From Halictus rubicundus (Eukaryota; Arthropoda; Insecta; Hymenoptera; Halictidae), in NCBI RefSeq assembly GCF_050948215.1, contig NW_027488829.1, positions 1 through 64,000 on the forward strand: a stretch of 64,000 bases of DNA. Direction: 5' to 3'. The notes beneath the pieces were generated by a model that saw only the letters and a list, made by a program, of their open reading frames with translations, was not told where the DNA came from and made no database searches. This document shows positions 26,901 to 41,600 of the stretch, piece after piece. The translations under genes and the position numbers were made by a program. How positions within the stretch are numbered: the stretch's first letter is position 1; the number at the start of each line of letters is the position of its first letter.

Positions 26901-29900
26901 TCCTCTATCCTATCCTATCCTCTATCCTATCCTATCCTCTATCCTATCCTATCCTCTATCCTATCCTATCCTCAATCCTATCCTATCCTCTATCCTATCC
27001 TATCCTCTATCGTATCCTATCCTCCATCCTATCCTATCCTCTAACCTATATTATCCTCTATCCTATCCCATCCTCTATCCTATCTTATCCTCTATCCTAT
27101 CTTATCCTCTATCCTATCCTATCCTCTATCCTATTCTATCCTCTATCCTATTAAATCCTATATCGTATCCTCTATCATATCCTATCCTCTATCCTATCCT
27201 ATCCTCTATCCTATCCTTATCCTCTATCGTATCCTATCCTCTATCCTATCCCATCCTCTATCCTATCCTATCCTCTATCCTATCCTATCCTCTATCCTAT
27301 CCTATCCTCTATCCTATCCTATTCTCTATCCTATCCTATCCTCTATCCTATCCTATCCTCTATCATATCCTATCCTCTATCCTATTCTATCCTGTATCCT
27401 ATCCTATCCTCTATCCTATCCTATACTCTATCCTATCCTATCCTGTATCATATCCTATCCTCTATCCTATCCTATCCTCTATCCTATTCTATCCTCTATC
27501 CTATCCAATCCTATATCCTATTCTCTATCCTATCCAATCCCCTATCCTATCCTATCCGCTATCCTATCCAATCCTATATCCTATCCTCTATCCTATCCTA
27601 TCCTTTATCGTATCCTATCCTCTATCCTATTAAATCCTATATCGTATCCTCTATCCTATCCTATCCTCTATCGGATCCTATCCTCTATCCTATCCTATCC
27701 TCTATCCTATCCTATCCTCTATCCTATCCTATCCTCTATCCTATATTATCCTTGATCCTATCCTATCCTCTATCCTATCCTATCCTCTATCCTATCCTAT
27801 CCTCCATCCTATCCTATCCTCTAACCTATATTATCCTCTATCCTATCCCATCCTCTATCCTATCTTATCCTCTATCCTATCCTATCCTCTATCCTATCCT
27901 ATCCTCTATCCTATTCTATCCTCTATCCTATTAAATCCTATATCGTATCCTCTATCATATCCTATCCTCTATCCTATCCTATCCTCTATCCTATCCTTAT
28001 CCTCTATCGTATCCTATACTCTATCCTATTAAATCCTATATCGTATCCTCTATCCTATCCTATTCTCTATCGTATCCTATCCTCTATCCTATCCTATCCT
28101 CTATCATATCCTATCCTCTATCCTATCCTATCCTCTATCCTATCCTATCCTCTATCCTATCCTATCCTCTATCCTATCCTTATCCTCTATCGTATCCTAT
28201 CCTCTATCCTATCCCATCCTCTATCCTATCCTATCCTCTATCCTATCCTATCCTCTATCCTATCCTATCCTCTATCCTATCCTATCCTCTATCCTATCCT
28301 ATCCTCTATCCTATTCTATCCTCTATCCTATCCTATCCTCTATCCTATCCTATCCTGTATCCTATCCTATCCTCTATCCTATCCTATCCTCTATCCTATC
28401 CTATCCTCTACCCTATCCTATCCTCTATCCTATCCTATCCTCTATCCTATCCTATCCTCTATCCTATCCTATCCTCTATCCTATCCTATCCTATATCCTA
28501 TCCTATCCTCTATCCTATCCTATCCTCTATCCTATCCTATCCTCTATCCTATCCTATCCTCTATCCCATCCTATTCTCTATCCTATCCTATCCTCTATCC
28601 TATCCTATCCTGTATCATATCCTATCCTCTATCCTATCCTATCCTGTATCCTATCCTATCCTCTATCCTATCCTATCCTCTATCCTATCCTATCCTGTAT
28701 CATATCCTATCCTCTATCCTATCCTATCCTCTATCCTATTCTATCCTCTATCCTATCCAATCCTATATCCTATTCTCTATCCTATCCAATAACCTATCCT
28801 ATTCTATCCGCTATCCTATCCAATCCTATATCCTATCCTCTATCCTATCCTATCCTTTATCGTATCCTATCCTCTATCCTATTAAATCCTATATCGTATC
28901 CTCTATCCTATCCTATCCTCTATCGTATCCTATCCTCTATCGTATCCTATCCTCTATCCTATCCTATCCTCTATCCTATCCTATCCTCTATGCTATCCTA
29001 TCCTCTATCCTATATTATCCTCTATCCTATCCTATCCTCTATCCTATCCTATCCTCTATCCTATCCTATCCTCTATCCTATCCTATCCTCTATCCTATCC
29101 TATTCTCTATCCTATCCTATCCTCTATCCTATCCTATCCTCTATCCTATCCTATCCTCTATCCTATCATATCCTCTATCCTATCCTATCCTCTATCCTAT
29201 CCTATCCTCTATCCTATCCTCTATCCTATCCTATCCTCTATCCTATCCTATCCTCTATCCTATCCTATCCTCTATCGTATCCTATCCTCTATCCTATCCT
29301 ATCCTCTATCCTATCCTATCCTCTATCCTATCCTATCCTCTATCCTATCCTATCCTCAATCCTATCCTATCCTCTATCCTATCCTATCCTCAATCATATC
29401 CTATCCTCTATCGTATCCTATCCTCTATCGTATCCTATACTCTATCCTATTAAATCCTATATCGTATCCTCTATCCTATGCTATCCTCTATCGTATCATA
29501 TCCTGTATCCTATCCTATCCTCTATCCTATCCTATCCTCTATCCTATCCTATCCTCTATCCTATCCTATCCTCAATCCTATCCTATCCTCTATCCTATCC
29601 TATCCTCTATCGTATCCTATCCTCCATCCTATCCTATCCTCTAACCTATATTATCCTCTATCCTATCCCATCCTCTATCCTATCTTATCCTCTATCCTAT
29701 CTTATCCTCTATCCTATCCTATCCTCTATCCTATTCTATCCTCTATCCTATTAAATCCTATATCGTATCCTCTATCATATCCTATCCTCTATCCTATCCT
29801 ATCCTCTATCCTATCCTTATCCTCTATCGTATCCTATCCTCTATCCTATCCCATCCTCTATCCTATCCTATCCTCTATCCTATCCTATCCTCTATCCTAT

Positions 29901-31200
29901 CCTATCCTCTATCCTATCCTATTCTCTATCCTATCCTATCCTCTATCCTATCCTATCCTCTATCATATCCTATCCTCTATCCTATTCTATCCTGTATCCT
30001 ATCCTATCCTCTATCCTATCCTATACTCTATCCTATCCTATCCTGTATCATATCCTATCCTCTATCCTATCCTATCCTCTATCCTATTCTATCCTCTATC
30101 CTATCCAATCCTATATCCTATTCTCTATCCTATCCAATCCCCTATCCTATCCTATCCGCTATCCTATCCAATCCTATATCCTATCCTCTATCCTATCCTA
30201 TCCTTTATCGTATCCTATCCTCTATCCTATTAAATCCTATATCGTATCCTCTATCCTATCCTATCCTCTATCGGATCCTATCCTCTATCCTATCCTATCC
30301 TCTATCCTATCCTATCCTCTATCCTATCCTATCCTCTATCCTATATTATCCTCGATCCTATCCTATCCTCTATCCTATCCTATCCTCTATCCTATCCTAT
30401 CCTCCATCCTATCCTATCCTCTAACCTATATTATCCTCTATCCTATCCCATCCTCTATCCTATCTTATCCTCTATCCTATCCTATCCTCTATCCTATCCT
30501 ATCCTCTATCCTATTCTATCCTCTATCCTATTAAATCCTATATCGTATCCTCTATCATATCCTATCCTCTATCCTATCCTATCCTCTATCCTATCCTTAT
30601 CCTCTATCGTATCCTATACTCTATCCTATTAAATCCTATATCGTATCCTCTATCCTATCCTATTCTCTATCGTATCCTATCCTCTATCCTATCCTATCCT
30701 CTATCATATCCTATCCTCTATCCTATCCTATCCTCTATCCTATCCTATCCTCTATCCTATCCTATCCTCTATCCTATCCTTATCCTCTATCGTATCCTAT
30801 CCTCTATCCTATCCCATCCTCTATCCTATCCTATCCTCTATCCTATCCTATCCTCTATCCTATCCTATCCTCTATCCTATCCTATCCTCTATCCTATCCT
30901 ATCCTCTATCCTATTCTATCCTCTATCCTATCCTATCCTCTATCCTATCCTATCCTGTATCCTATCCTATCCTCTATCCTATCCTATCCTCTATCCTATC
31001 CTATCCTCTATCCTATCCTATCCTCTATCCTATCCTATCCTCTATCCTATCCTATCCTCTATCCTATCCCATCCTCTATCCTATCCTATCCTCTACCCTA
31101 TCCTATCCTCTATCCTATCCTATCCTCTATCCTATCCTATCCTCTATCCTATCCTATCCTCTATCCTATCCTATCCTCTATCCTATCCCATCCTCTATCC
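24000..31200 (+). repeat. Nested tandem duplications with 2872- and 2600-bp offsets
   Basis: Offset 2872 links Z 24006 to 26878, Y 24663 to 27535 and TTAAA 25156 to 28028. Offset 2600 links 26390 to 28990, Z 26878 to 29478, X 26187 to 28787, Y 27535 to 30135 and TTAAA 28027 to 30627. Near the left end of the 2600-bp unit a TATATCC variant at 25824 pairs with 28492 at 2668 bp, 68 bp more, which is four 17-bp units. The three copies are thus a young amplification of one X-Y repeat. Small changes tell the copies apart, such as GTATCC in place of CTATCC near 29505. Confidence 0.87.
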
Positions 31201-31249
31201 TATCCTATCTTCTATCCTATCCTATCCTCTATCCTATCCTATCCTCTAT

Positions 31250-34200
31250 CCCATCCTATTCTCTATCCTATCCTATCCTCTATCCTATCCTATCATCTAT
31301 CATATCCTATCCTCTATCCTATCCTATCCTGTATCCTATCCTATCCTCTATCCTATCCTATCCTCTATCCTTTCCTATCCTCTATCCTATATTATCCTCT
31401 ATCCTATCCCATCCTCTATCCTATCCTATCCTCTATCCTATATTATCCGCTATCCTATCCCATCCTCTATCCTATCCTATCCTCTATCCTATCCTATCCT
31501 CTATCCTATCCTTTCCTCTATCCTATCCTATTCTCTATCCTATCCTATCCTCTATCCTATCGTATTCTCTATCGTATCCTATCCTCTATCCTATTAAATC
31601 CTATATCGTATCCTCTGTCCTATCCTATCCTCTATCCTATCCTGTCCCCTATCCTATCCTATCCTATATCCTATCCTATCCTCTATCCTATCCTATCCTC
31701 TATCCTATCCTATCCTCTATCCTATCCCATCCTCTATCCTATCCTATCCTCTATCCTATCCTATCCTCTATCCTATATTATCCTCTATCCTATCCTATCC
31801 TCTATCCTATCCTATCCTCTATCCTATCCTATCCCCTATCCTATCCTATCCTCTATCCTATCCTATCCTCTATCCTATCCTATTCTCTATCGTATCCTAT
31901 CCTCTATCCTATCCTATCCTCTATCCTATCGTATCCTCTATCCTATCCTATCCTCTATCCTATCCTATCCTCTATCCTATCCTATCCTCTATCCTATCCT
32001 ATCCTCTATCCTATCCTATCCTCTATCCTATATTATCCTCTATCCTATCCCATCCTCTATCCTATCCTATCCTCTATCCTATATTATCCTCTATCCTATC
32101 GTATCCTCTATCGTATCCTATCCTCTATCCTATTAAATCCTATATCGTATCCTCTATCCTATCCTATCCTCTATCCTATCCTATCCTCTATCCTATCCTA
32201 TCCTATATCCTATCCTATCCTCTATCCTATCCTATCCTCTATCCTATCCCATCCTCTATCCTATCCTATCCTCTATCCTATCCTATCCTCTATCCTATCC
32301 TATCCTCTATCCCATCCTATTCTCTATCCTATCCTATCCTCTATCCTATCCTATCCTGTATCATATCCTATCCTCTATCCTATCCTATCCTGTATCCTAT
32401 CCTATCCTCTATCCTATCCTATCCTCTATCCTATCCTATCCTGTATCATATCCTATCCTCTATCCTATCCTATCCTCTATCCTATTCTATCCTCTATCCT
32501 ATCCAATCCTATATCCTATTCTCTATCCTATCCAATAACCTATCCTATTCTATCCGCTATCCTATCCAATCCTATATCCTATCCTCTATCCTATCATATC
32601 CTTTATCGTATCCTATCCTCTATCCTATTAAATCCTATATCGTATCCTCTATCCTATCCTATCCTCTATCCTATTAAATCCTATATCGTATCCTCTATCC
32701 TATCCTATCCTCTATCGTATCCTATCCTCTATCGTATCCTATCCTCTATCCTATCCTATCCTCTATCCTATCCTATCCTCTATGCTATCCTATCCTCTAT
32801 CCTATATTATCCTCTATCCTATCCTATCCTCTATCCTATCCTATCCTCTATCCTATCCTATTCTCTATCCTATCCTATCCTCTATCCTATCCTATCCTCT
32901 ATCCTATCCTATCCTCTATCCTATCATATCCTCTATCCTATCCTATCCTCTATCCTATCCTATCCTCTATCCTATCCTATCCTCTATCCTATCCTATCCT
33001 CTATCCTATCCTATCCTCTATCCTATCCTATCCTCTATCCTATCCTATCCTCTATCGTATCCTATCCTCTATCCTATCCTATCCTCTATCCTATCCTATT
33101 CTCTATCCTATCCTCTATCCTATTAAATCCTATATCGTATCCTCTATCCTATCCTATCCTCTATCGTATCCTATCCTCTATCCTATCCTATCCTCTATCC
33201 TATCCTATCCTCTATCCTATCCTATTCTCTATCCTATCCTATCCTCTATCCTATCCTATCCTCTATCCTATCCTATCCTCTATCCTATCCTATCCTCTAT
33301 CCTATCCCATCCTCTATCCTATCCTATCTTCTATCCTATCCTATCCTCTATCCTATCCTATCCTCTATCCCATCCTATTCTCTATCCTATCCTATCCTCT
33401 ATCCTATCCTATCATCTATCATATCCTATCCTCTATCCTATCCTATCCTGTATCCTATCCTATCCTCTATCCTATCCTATCCTCTATCCTTTCCTATCCT
33501 CTATCCTATATTATCCTCTATCCTATCCCATCCTCTATCCTATCCTATCCTCTATCCTATATTATCCGCTATCCTATCCCATCCTCTATCCTATCCTATC
33601 CTCTATCCTATCCTATCCTCTATCCTATCCTTTCCTCTATCCTATCCTATTCTCTATCCTATCCTATCCTCTATCCTATCGTATTCTCTATCGTATCCTA
33701 TCCTCTATCCTATTAAATCCTATATCGTATCCTCTATCCTATCCTATCCTCTATCCTATCCTGTCCCCTATCCTACCCTATCCTATATCCTATCCTATCC
33801 TCTATCCTATCCTATCCTCTATCCTATCCTATCCTCTATCCTATCCCATCCTCTATCCTATCCTATCCTCTATCCTATCCTATCCTCTATCCTATATTAT
33901 CCTCTATCCTATCCTATCCTCTATCCTATCCTATCCTCTATCCTATCCTATCCCCTATCCTATCCTATCCTCTATCCTATCCTATTCTCTATCGTATCCT
34001 ATCCTCTATCCTATCCTATCCTCTATCCTATCGTATCCTCTATCCTATCCTATCCTCTATCCTATCCTATCCTCTATCCTATCCTATCCTCTATCCTATC
34101 CTATCCTCTATCCTATCCTATCCTCTATCCTATATTATCCTCTATCCTATCCCATCCTCTATCCTATCCTATCCTATCCTCTATCCTATATTATCCTCTA

Positions 34201-37200
34201 TCCTATCGTATCCTCTATCGTATCCTATCCTCTATCCTATTAAATCCTATATCGTATCCTCTATCCTATCCTATCCTCTATCCTATCCTATCCTCTATCC
34301 TATCCTATCCTATATCCTATCCTATCCTCTATCCTATCCTATCCTCTATCCTATCCCATCCTCTATCCTATCCTATCCTCTATCCTATCCTATCCTCTAT
34401 CCTATCCTATCCTCTATCCCATCCTATTCTCTATCCTATCCTATCCTCTATCCTATCCTATCCTGTATCATATCCTATCCTCTATCCTATCCTATCCTGT
34501 ATCCTATCCTATCCTCTATCCTATCCTATCCTCTATCCTATCCTATCCTGTATCATATCCTATCCTCTATCCTATCCTATCCTCTATCCTATTCTATCCT
34601 CTATCCTATCCAATCCTATATCCTATTCTCTATCCTATCCAATAACCTATCCTATTCTATCCGCTATCCTATCCAATCCTATATCCTATCCTCTATCCTA
34701 TCATATCCTTTATCGTATCCTATCCTCTATCCTATTAAATCCTATATCGTATCCTCTATCCTATCCTATCCTCTATCGTATCCTATCCTCTATCGTATCC
34801 TATCCTCTATCCTATCCTATCCTCTATCCTATCCTATCCTCTATGCTATCCTATCCTCTATCCTATATTATCCTCTATCCTATCCTATCCTCTATCCTAT
34901 CCTATCCTCTATCCTATCCTATCCTCTATCCTATCCTATCCTCTATCCTATCCTATCCTCTATCCTATCCTATTCTCTATCCTATCCTATCCTCTATCCT
35001 ATCCTATCCTCTATCCTATCCTATCCTCTATCCTATCATATCCTCTATCCTATCCTATCCTCTATCCTATCCTATCCTCTATCCTATCCTATCCTCTATC
35101 CTATCCTATCCTCTATCCTATCCTATCCTCTATCCTATCCTATCCTCTATCCTATATTATCCTCTATCCTATCCCATCCTCTATCCTATCCTATCCTATC
35201 CTCTATCCTATATTATCCTCTATCCTATCGTATCCTCTATCGTATCCTATCCTCTATCCTATTAAATCCTATATCGTATCCTCTATCCTATCCTATCCTC
35301 TATCCTATCCTATCCTCTATCCTATCCTATCCTATATCCTATCCTATCCTCTATCCTATCCTATCCTCTATCCTATCCCATCCTCTATCCTATCCTATCC
35401 TCTATCCTATCCTATCCTCTATCCTATCCTATCCTCTATCCCATCCTATTCTCTATCCTATCCTATCCTCTATCCTATCCTATCCTGTATCATATCCTAT
35501 CCTCTATCCTATCCTATCCTGTATCCTATCCTATCCTCTATCCTATCCTATCCTCTATCCTATCCTATCCTGTATCATATCCTATCCTCTATCCTATCCT
35601 ATCCTCTATCCTATTCTATCCTCTATCCTATCCAATCCTATATCCTATTCTCTATCCTATCCAATAACCTATCCTATTCTATCCGCTATCCTATCCAATC
35701 CTATATCCTATCCTCTATCCTATCATATCCTTTATCGTATCCTATCCTCTATCCTATTAAATCCTATATCGTATCCTCTATCCTATCCTATCCTCTATCG
35801 TATCCTATCCTCTATCGTATCCTATCCTCTATCCTATCCTATCCTCTATCCTATCCTATCCTCTATGCTATCCTATCCTCTATCCTATATTATCCTCTAT
35901 CCTATCCTATCCTCTATCCTATCCTATCCTCTATCCTATCCTATCCTCTATCCTATCCTATCCTCTATCCTATCCTATCCTCTATCCTATCCTATTCTCT
36001 ATCCTATCCTATCCTCTATCCTATCCTATCCTCTATCCTATCCTATCCTCTATCCTATCATATCCTCTATCCTATCCTATCCTCTATCCTATCCTATCCT
36101 CTATCCTATCCTATCCTCTATCCTATCCTATCCTCTATCCTATCCTATCCTCTATCCTATCCTATCCTCTATCCTATCCTATCCTCTATCGTATCCTATC
36201 CTCTATCCTATCCTATCCTCTATCCTATCCTATTCTCTATCCTATCCTCTATCCTATTAAATCCTATATCGTATCCTCTATCCTATCCTATCCTCTATCG
36301 TATCCTATCCTCTATCCTATCCTATCCTCTATCCTATCCTATCCTCTATCCTATCCTATTCTCTATCCTATCCTATCCTCTATCCTATCCTATCCTCTAT
36401 CCTATCCTATCCTCTATCCTATCCTATCCTCTATCCTATCCTATCCTCAATCCTATCCTATCCTCTATCCTATCCTATCCTCTATCATATCCTATCCTCT
36501 ATCGTATCCTATCCTCTATCGTATCCTATACTCTATCCTATTAAATCCGATATCGTATCCTCTATCCTATGCTATCCTCTATCGTATCATATCCTCTATC
36601 CTATCCTATCCTCTATCCTATCCTATCCTCTATCCTATCCTATCCTCTATCCTATCCTATCCTCAATCCTATCCTATCCTCTATCCTATCCTATCCTCTA
36701 TCGTATCCTATCCTCCATCCTATCCTATCCTCTAACCTATATTATCCTCTATCCTATCCCATCCTCTATCCTATCTTATCCTCTATCCTATCCTATCCTC
36801 TACCCTATCCTATCCTCTATCCTATTCTATCCTCTATCCTATTAAATCCTATATCGTATCCTCTATCATATCCTATCCTCTATACTATCCTATCCTCTAT
36901 CCTATTCTATCCTCTATCCTATCCAATCCTATATCCTATTCTCTATCCTATCCAATCCCCTATCCGATCCTATCCGCTATCCTATCCAATCCTATATCCT
37001 ATCCTCTATCCTATCCTATCCTTTATCGTATCCTATCCTCTGTCCTATTAAATCCTATATCGTATCCTCTATCCTATCCTATCCTCTATCGGATCCTATC
37101 CTCTATCCTATCCTATCCTCTATCCTATCCTATCCTCTATCCTATCCTATACTCTATCCTATATTATCCTCTATCCTATCCTATCCTCTATCCTATCCTA

Positions 37201-38640
37201 TCCTCTATCCTATCCTATCCTCTATCCTATCCTATCGTCTATCCTATCCTATTCTCTATCCTATCCTATCCTCTATCCTATCCTATCCTCTATCCTATCC
37301 CATCCTCTATCCTATCCTATCCTCTATCCTATCCTATCCTCTATCCTATCCTATCCTCTATCGTATCCTATTCTCTATCCTATCCTATCCTCTATCCTAT
37401 CCTATCCTCTATCCTATCCTATCCTATATCCTATCCTATCCTCTATCCTATCCTATCCTCTATCCTATCCTATCCTCTATCCTATCCCATCCTCTATCCT
37501 ATCCTATCCTCTATCCTATCCTATCCTCTATCCTATCCTATCCTCTATCCCATCCTATTCTCTATCCTATCCTATCCTCTATCCTATCCTATCCTCTATC
37601 ATATCCTATCCTCTATCATATCCTATCCTGTATCCTATCCTATCCTCTATCCTATCCTATCCTCTATCCTATCCTATCCTGTATCATATCCTATCCTCTA
37701 TCCTATCCTATCCTCTATCCTATTCTATCCTCTATCCTATCCAATCCTATATCCTATTCTCTATCCTATCCAATAACCTATCCTATTCTATCCGCTATCC
37801 TATCCAATCCTATATCCTATCCTCTATCCTATCCTATCCTTTATCGTATCCTATCCTCTATCCTATTAAATCCTATCTCGTATCCTCTATCCTATCCTAT
37901 CCTCTATCCTATCCTATCCTCTATCCTATCCTATCCTCTATCCTATCCTATCCTCTATCATATCCTATCCTCTATCCTATCCTATCCTATATCCTATCCT
38001 ATCCTCTATCCTATATTATCCTCTATCATATCCCATCCCCTATCCTATCCTATCCTCTATCCTATCCTATCCTCTATCCTATATTATCCTCTATCCTATC
38101 CCATCCTCTATCCTATCCTATCCTCTATCCTATATTATCCTCTATCCTATCGTATCCTCTATCGTATCCTATCCTCTATCCTATTAAATCCTATATCGTA
38201 TCCTCTATCCTATCCTATCCTCTATCCTATCCTATCCTATATCCTATCCTATCCTCTATCCTATCCTATCCTCTATCCTATCCTATCCTCTATCCTATCC
38301 CATCCTCTAGCCTATCCTATCCTCTATCCTATCCTATCCTCTATCCTATCCTATCCTCTATCCCATCCTATTCTCTATGCTATCCTATCCTCTATCCTAT
38401 CCTATCCTCTATCCTATCCTATCCTCTGTCCTATCCTATCCTCTATCCTATCCTATCCTCTATCCTATCCTATCCTCTATCCTATCCTATCCTCTATCCT
38501 ATCCTATCCTCTATCCTATCCTATCCTCTATCCTATCCTATCCTCTATCGTATCCTATCCTCTATCCTATCCTATCCTCTATCCTATCCTATTCTCTATC
38601 CTATCCTCTATCCTATTAAATCCTATATCGTATCCTCTAT
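31250..38640 (+). repeat. Zone B: X-rich repeats with about 2.1-kb and 1022-bp offsets
   Basis: X occurs at 32533, 34640, 35662 and 37771, with a single Y at 36953. TATTATCCGC, a rare variant, is at 31441 and 33560, 2119 bp apart; X 32533/34640 is 2107 apart. A 1022-bp tandem step is exact for TTAAA 34240/35262, X 34640/35662 and the ATG variants 34843/35865. Near 31.6 and 33.75 kb the CCTGTCCCCTATCC variant is shared. Open frames of 114-160 codons are repeat translations. No gene was found. Confidence 0.82.
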
Positions 38641-41600
38641 CCTATCCTATCCTCTATCGTATCCTATCCTCTATCCTATCCTATCCTCTATCCTATCCTA
38701 TCCTCTATCCTATCCTATTCTCTATCCTATCCTATCCTCTATCCTATCCTATCCTCTATCCTATCCTATCCTCTATCCTATCCTATCCTCTATCCTATCC
38801 TATCCTCAATCCTATCCTATCCTCTATCCTATCCTATCCTCTATCCTATCCTATCCTCTATCGTATCCTATCCTCCATCCTATCCTATCCTCTAACCTAT
38901 ATTATCCTCTATCCTATCCCATCCTCTATCCTATCCTATCCTCTATCCTATCCTTTCCTCTATCCTATCCTATCCTCTATCCAATCCTATCCTCTATCCT
39001 ATTAAATCCTATATCGTATCCTCTATCATATCCTATCCTCTATCCTATCCTATCCTCTATCCTATCCTTATCCTCTATCGTATCCTATCCTCTATCCTAT
39101 CCCATCCTCTATCCTATCCTATCCTCTATCCTATCCTATCCTCTATCCTATCCTATCCTCTATCCTATCCTATTCTCTATCATATCCTATCCTCTATCCT
39201 ATCCTATCCTCTATCCTATCCTTATCCTCTATCGTATCCTATCCTCTATCCTATCCCATCCTCTATCCTATCCTATCCTCTATCCTATCCTATCCTCTAT
39301 CCTATCCTATCCTCTATCCTATCCTATTCTCTATACTATCCAATCCTCTATCCTATCCTATCCTCTATCATATCCTATCCTCTATCCTATCCTATCCTGT
39401 ATCCTATCCTATCCTCTATCCTATCCTATACTCTATCCTATCCCATCCTCTATCCTATCCTATCCTCTATCCTATCCTATCCTCTATCCTATCCTATCCT
39501 CTATCGTATCCTATTCTCTATCCTCTCCTATCCTCTATCCTATCCTATCCTCTATCGTATCCTATCCTCTATCGTACCCTCTATCCTATCCTATCCTCTA
39601 TCCTATCCTATCCTCTATCCTATCCTATCCTCTATCCTATCCTATCCTCTATCCTATCCTATCCTCTATCCTATCCTATCCTCTATCCTATCCTATCCTC
39701 TATCCTATCCTATCCTCTATCCTATCCTATCCTCTATCCTATCCTATCCTCTATCCTATCCTATCCTCTATCCTATCCTATCCTCTATCCTATCCTATCC
39801 TCTATCCTATCCTATCCTATATCCTATCCTATCCTCTATCCTATATTATCCTCTATCATATCCCATCCTCTATCCTATCCTATCCTCTATCCTATCCTAT
39901 CCTCTATCCTATCCTTTCCTCTATCCTATCCTATTCTCTATCCTATCCTATCCTCTATCCTATCGTATCCTCTATCGTATCCTATCCTCTATCCTATTAA
40001 ATCCTATATCGTATCCTCTATCCTATCCTATCCTCTATCCTATCCTATCCTCTATCCTATCCTATCCTCTATCCTATCCTATCCTCTATCCTATCCTATC
40101 CTCTATCCTATCCTATCCTCTATCCTATCCTATTCTCTATCCTATCCTATCCTATATCCTATCCTATCCTCTATCCTATCCTATCCTATATCCTATCCTA
40201 TCCTCTATCCTATATTATCCTCTATCATATCCCATCCTCTATCCTATCCTATCCTCTATCCTATCCTATCCTCTATCCTATCCTTTCCTCTATCCTATCC
40301 TATTCTCTATCCTATCCTATCCTCTATCCTATCGTATCCTCTATCGTATCCCATCCTCTATCCTATTAAATCCTATATCGTATCCTCTATCCTATCCTAT
40401 CCTCTATCCTATCCTATCCTCTATCCTATCCTATCCTCTATCCTATCCTTTCCTCTATCCTATCCTATCCTCTATCCAATCCTATCCTCTATCCTATTAA
40501 ATCCTATATCGTATCCTCTATCATATCCTATCCTCTATCCTATCCTATCCTCTATCCTATCCTTATCCTCTATCGTATCCTATCCTCTATCCTATCCCAT
40601 CCTCTATCCTATCCTATCCTCTATCCTATCCTATCCTCTATCCTATCCTATCCTCTATCCTATCCTATTCTCTATACTATCCAATCCTCTATCCTATCCT
40701 ATCCTCTATCATATCCTATCCTCTATCCTATCCTATCCTGTATCCTATCCTATCCTCTATCCTATCCTATACTCTATCCTATCCTATCCTGTATCATATC
40801 CTATCCTCTATCCTATCCTATCCTCTATCCTATTCTATCCTCTATTCTATCCAATCCTATATCCTATTCTCTATCCTATCCAATCCCCTATCCTATCCTA
40901 TCCGCTATCCTATCCAATCCTATATCCTATCCTCTATCCTATCCTATCCTTTATCGTATCTTATCCTCTATCCTATTAAATCCTATATCGTATCCTCTAT
41001 CCTATCCTATCCTCTATCGGATCCTATCCTCTATCCTATCCTATCCTCTATCCTATCCTATCCTCTATCCTATCCTATCCTCTATCCTATATTATCCTCT
41101 ATCCTATCCCATCCTCTATCCTATCCTATTCTCTATCCTATCCTATCCTCTATCCTATCCTATCCTCTATCGTATCCTATCCTCTATCGTATCCTCTATC
41201 CTATCCTATCCTCTATCCTATCCTTATCCTCTATCGTATCCTATCCTCTATCCTATCCTATCCTCTATCCTATCCTATCCTCTATCCTATCCTATCCTCT
41301 ATCCTATCCTATCCTCTATCCTATCCTATCCTCTATCCTATCCTATCCTCTATCCTATCCTATCCTCTATCCTATCCTATCCTCTATCCTATCCTATCCT
41401 CTATCCTATCCTATCCTCTATCCTATCCTATCCTCTATCCTATCCTATCCTCTATCCTATCCTATCCTCTATCCTATCCTATCCTATATCCTATCCTATC
41501 CTCTATCCTATATTATCCTCTATCATATCCCATCCTCTATCCTATCCTATCCTCTATCCTATCCTATCCTCTATCCTATCCTTTCCTCTATCCTATCCTA

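Larger units (their letters stand above)
12331..31250 (+). repeat. Zone A: alternating X-Y higher-order repeats of 2.6-3.2 kb
   Basis: X and Y alternate: X 13171, Y 14537, X 16116, Y 17459, X 19284 and 19728, Y 21741, X 23320, Y 24663, X 26187, Y 27535, X 28787, Y 30135. X-to-Y spacing is 1343-1366 bp in five of six cases and 2013 bp in the one from 19728, where about 670 bp is added. Y-to-X spacing is 1252-1825 bp. The doubled X at 19284/19728, 444 bp apart, looks like a local duplication. TTAAA sites subdivide each repeat. No gene or foreign insertion is visible anywhere in the zone. Confidence 0.88.
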
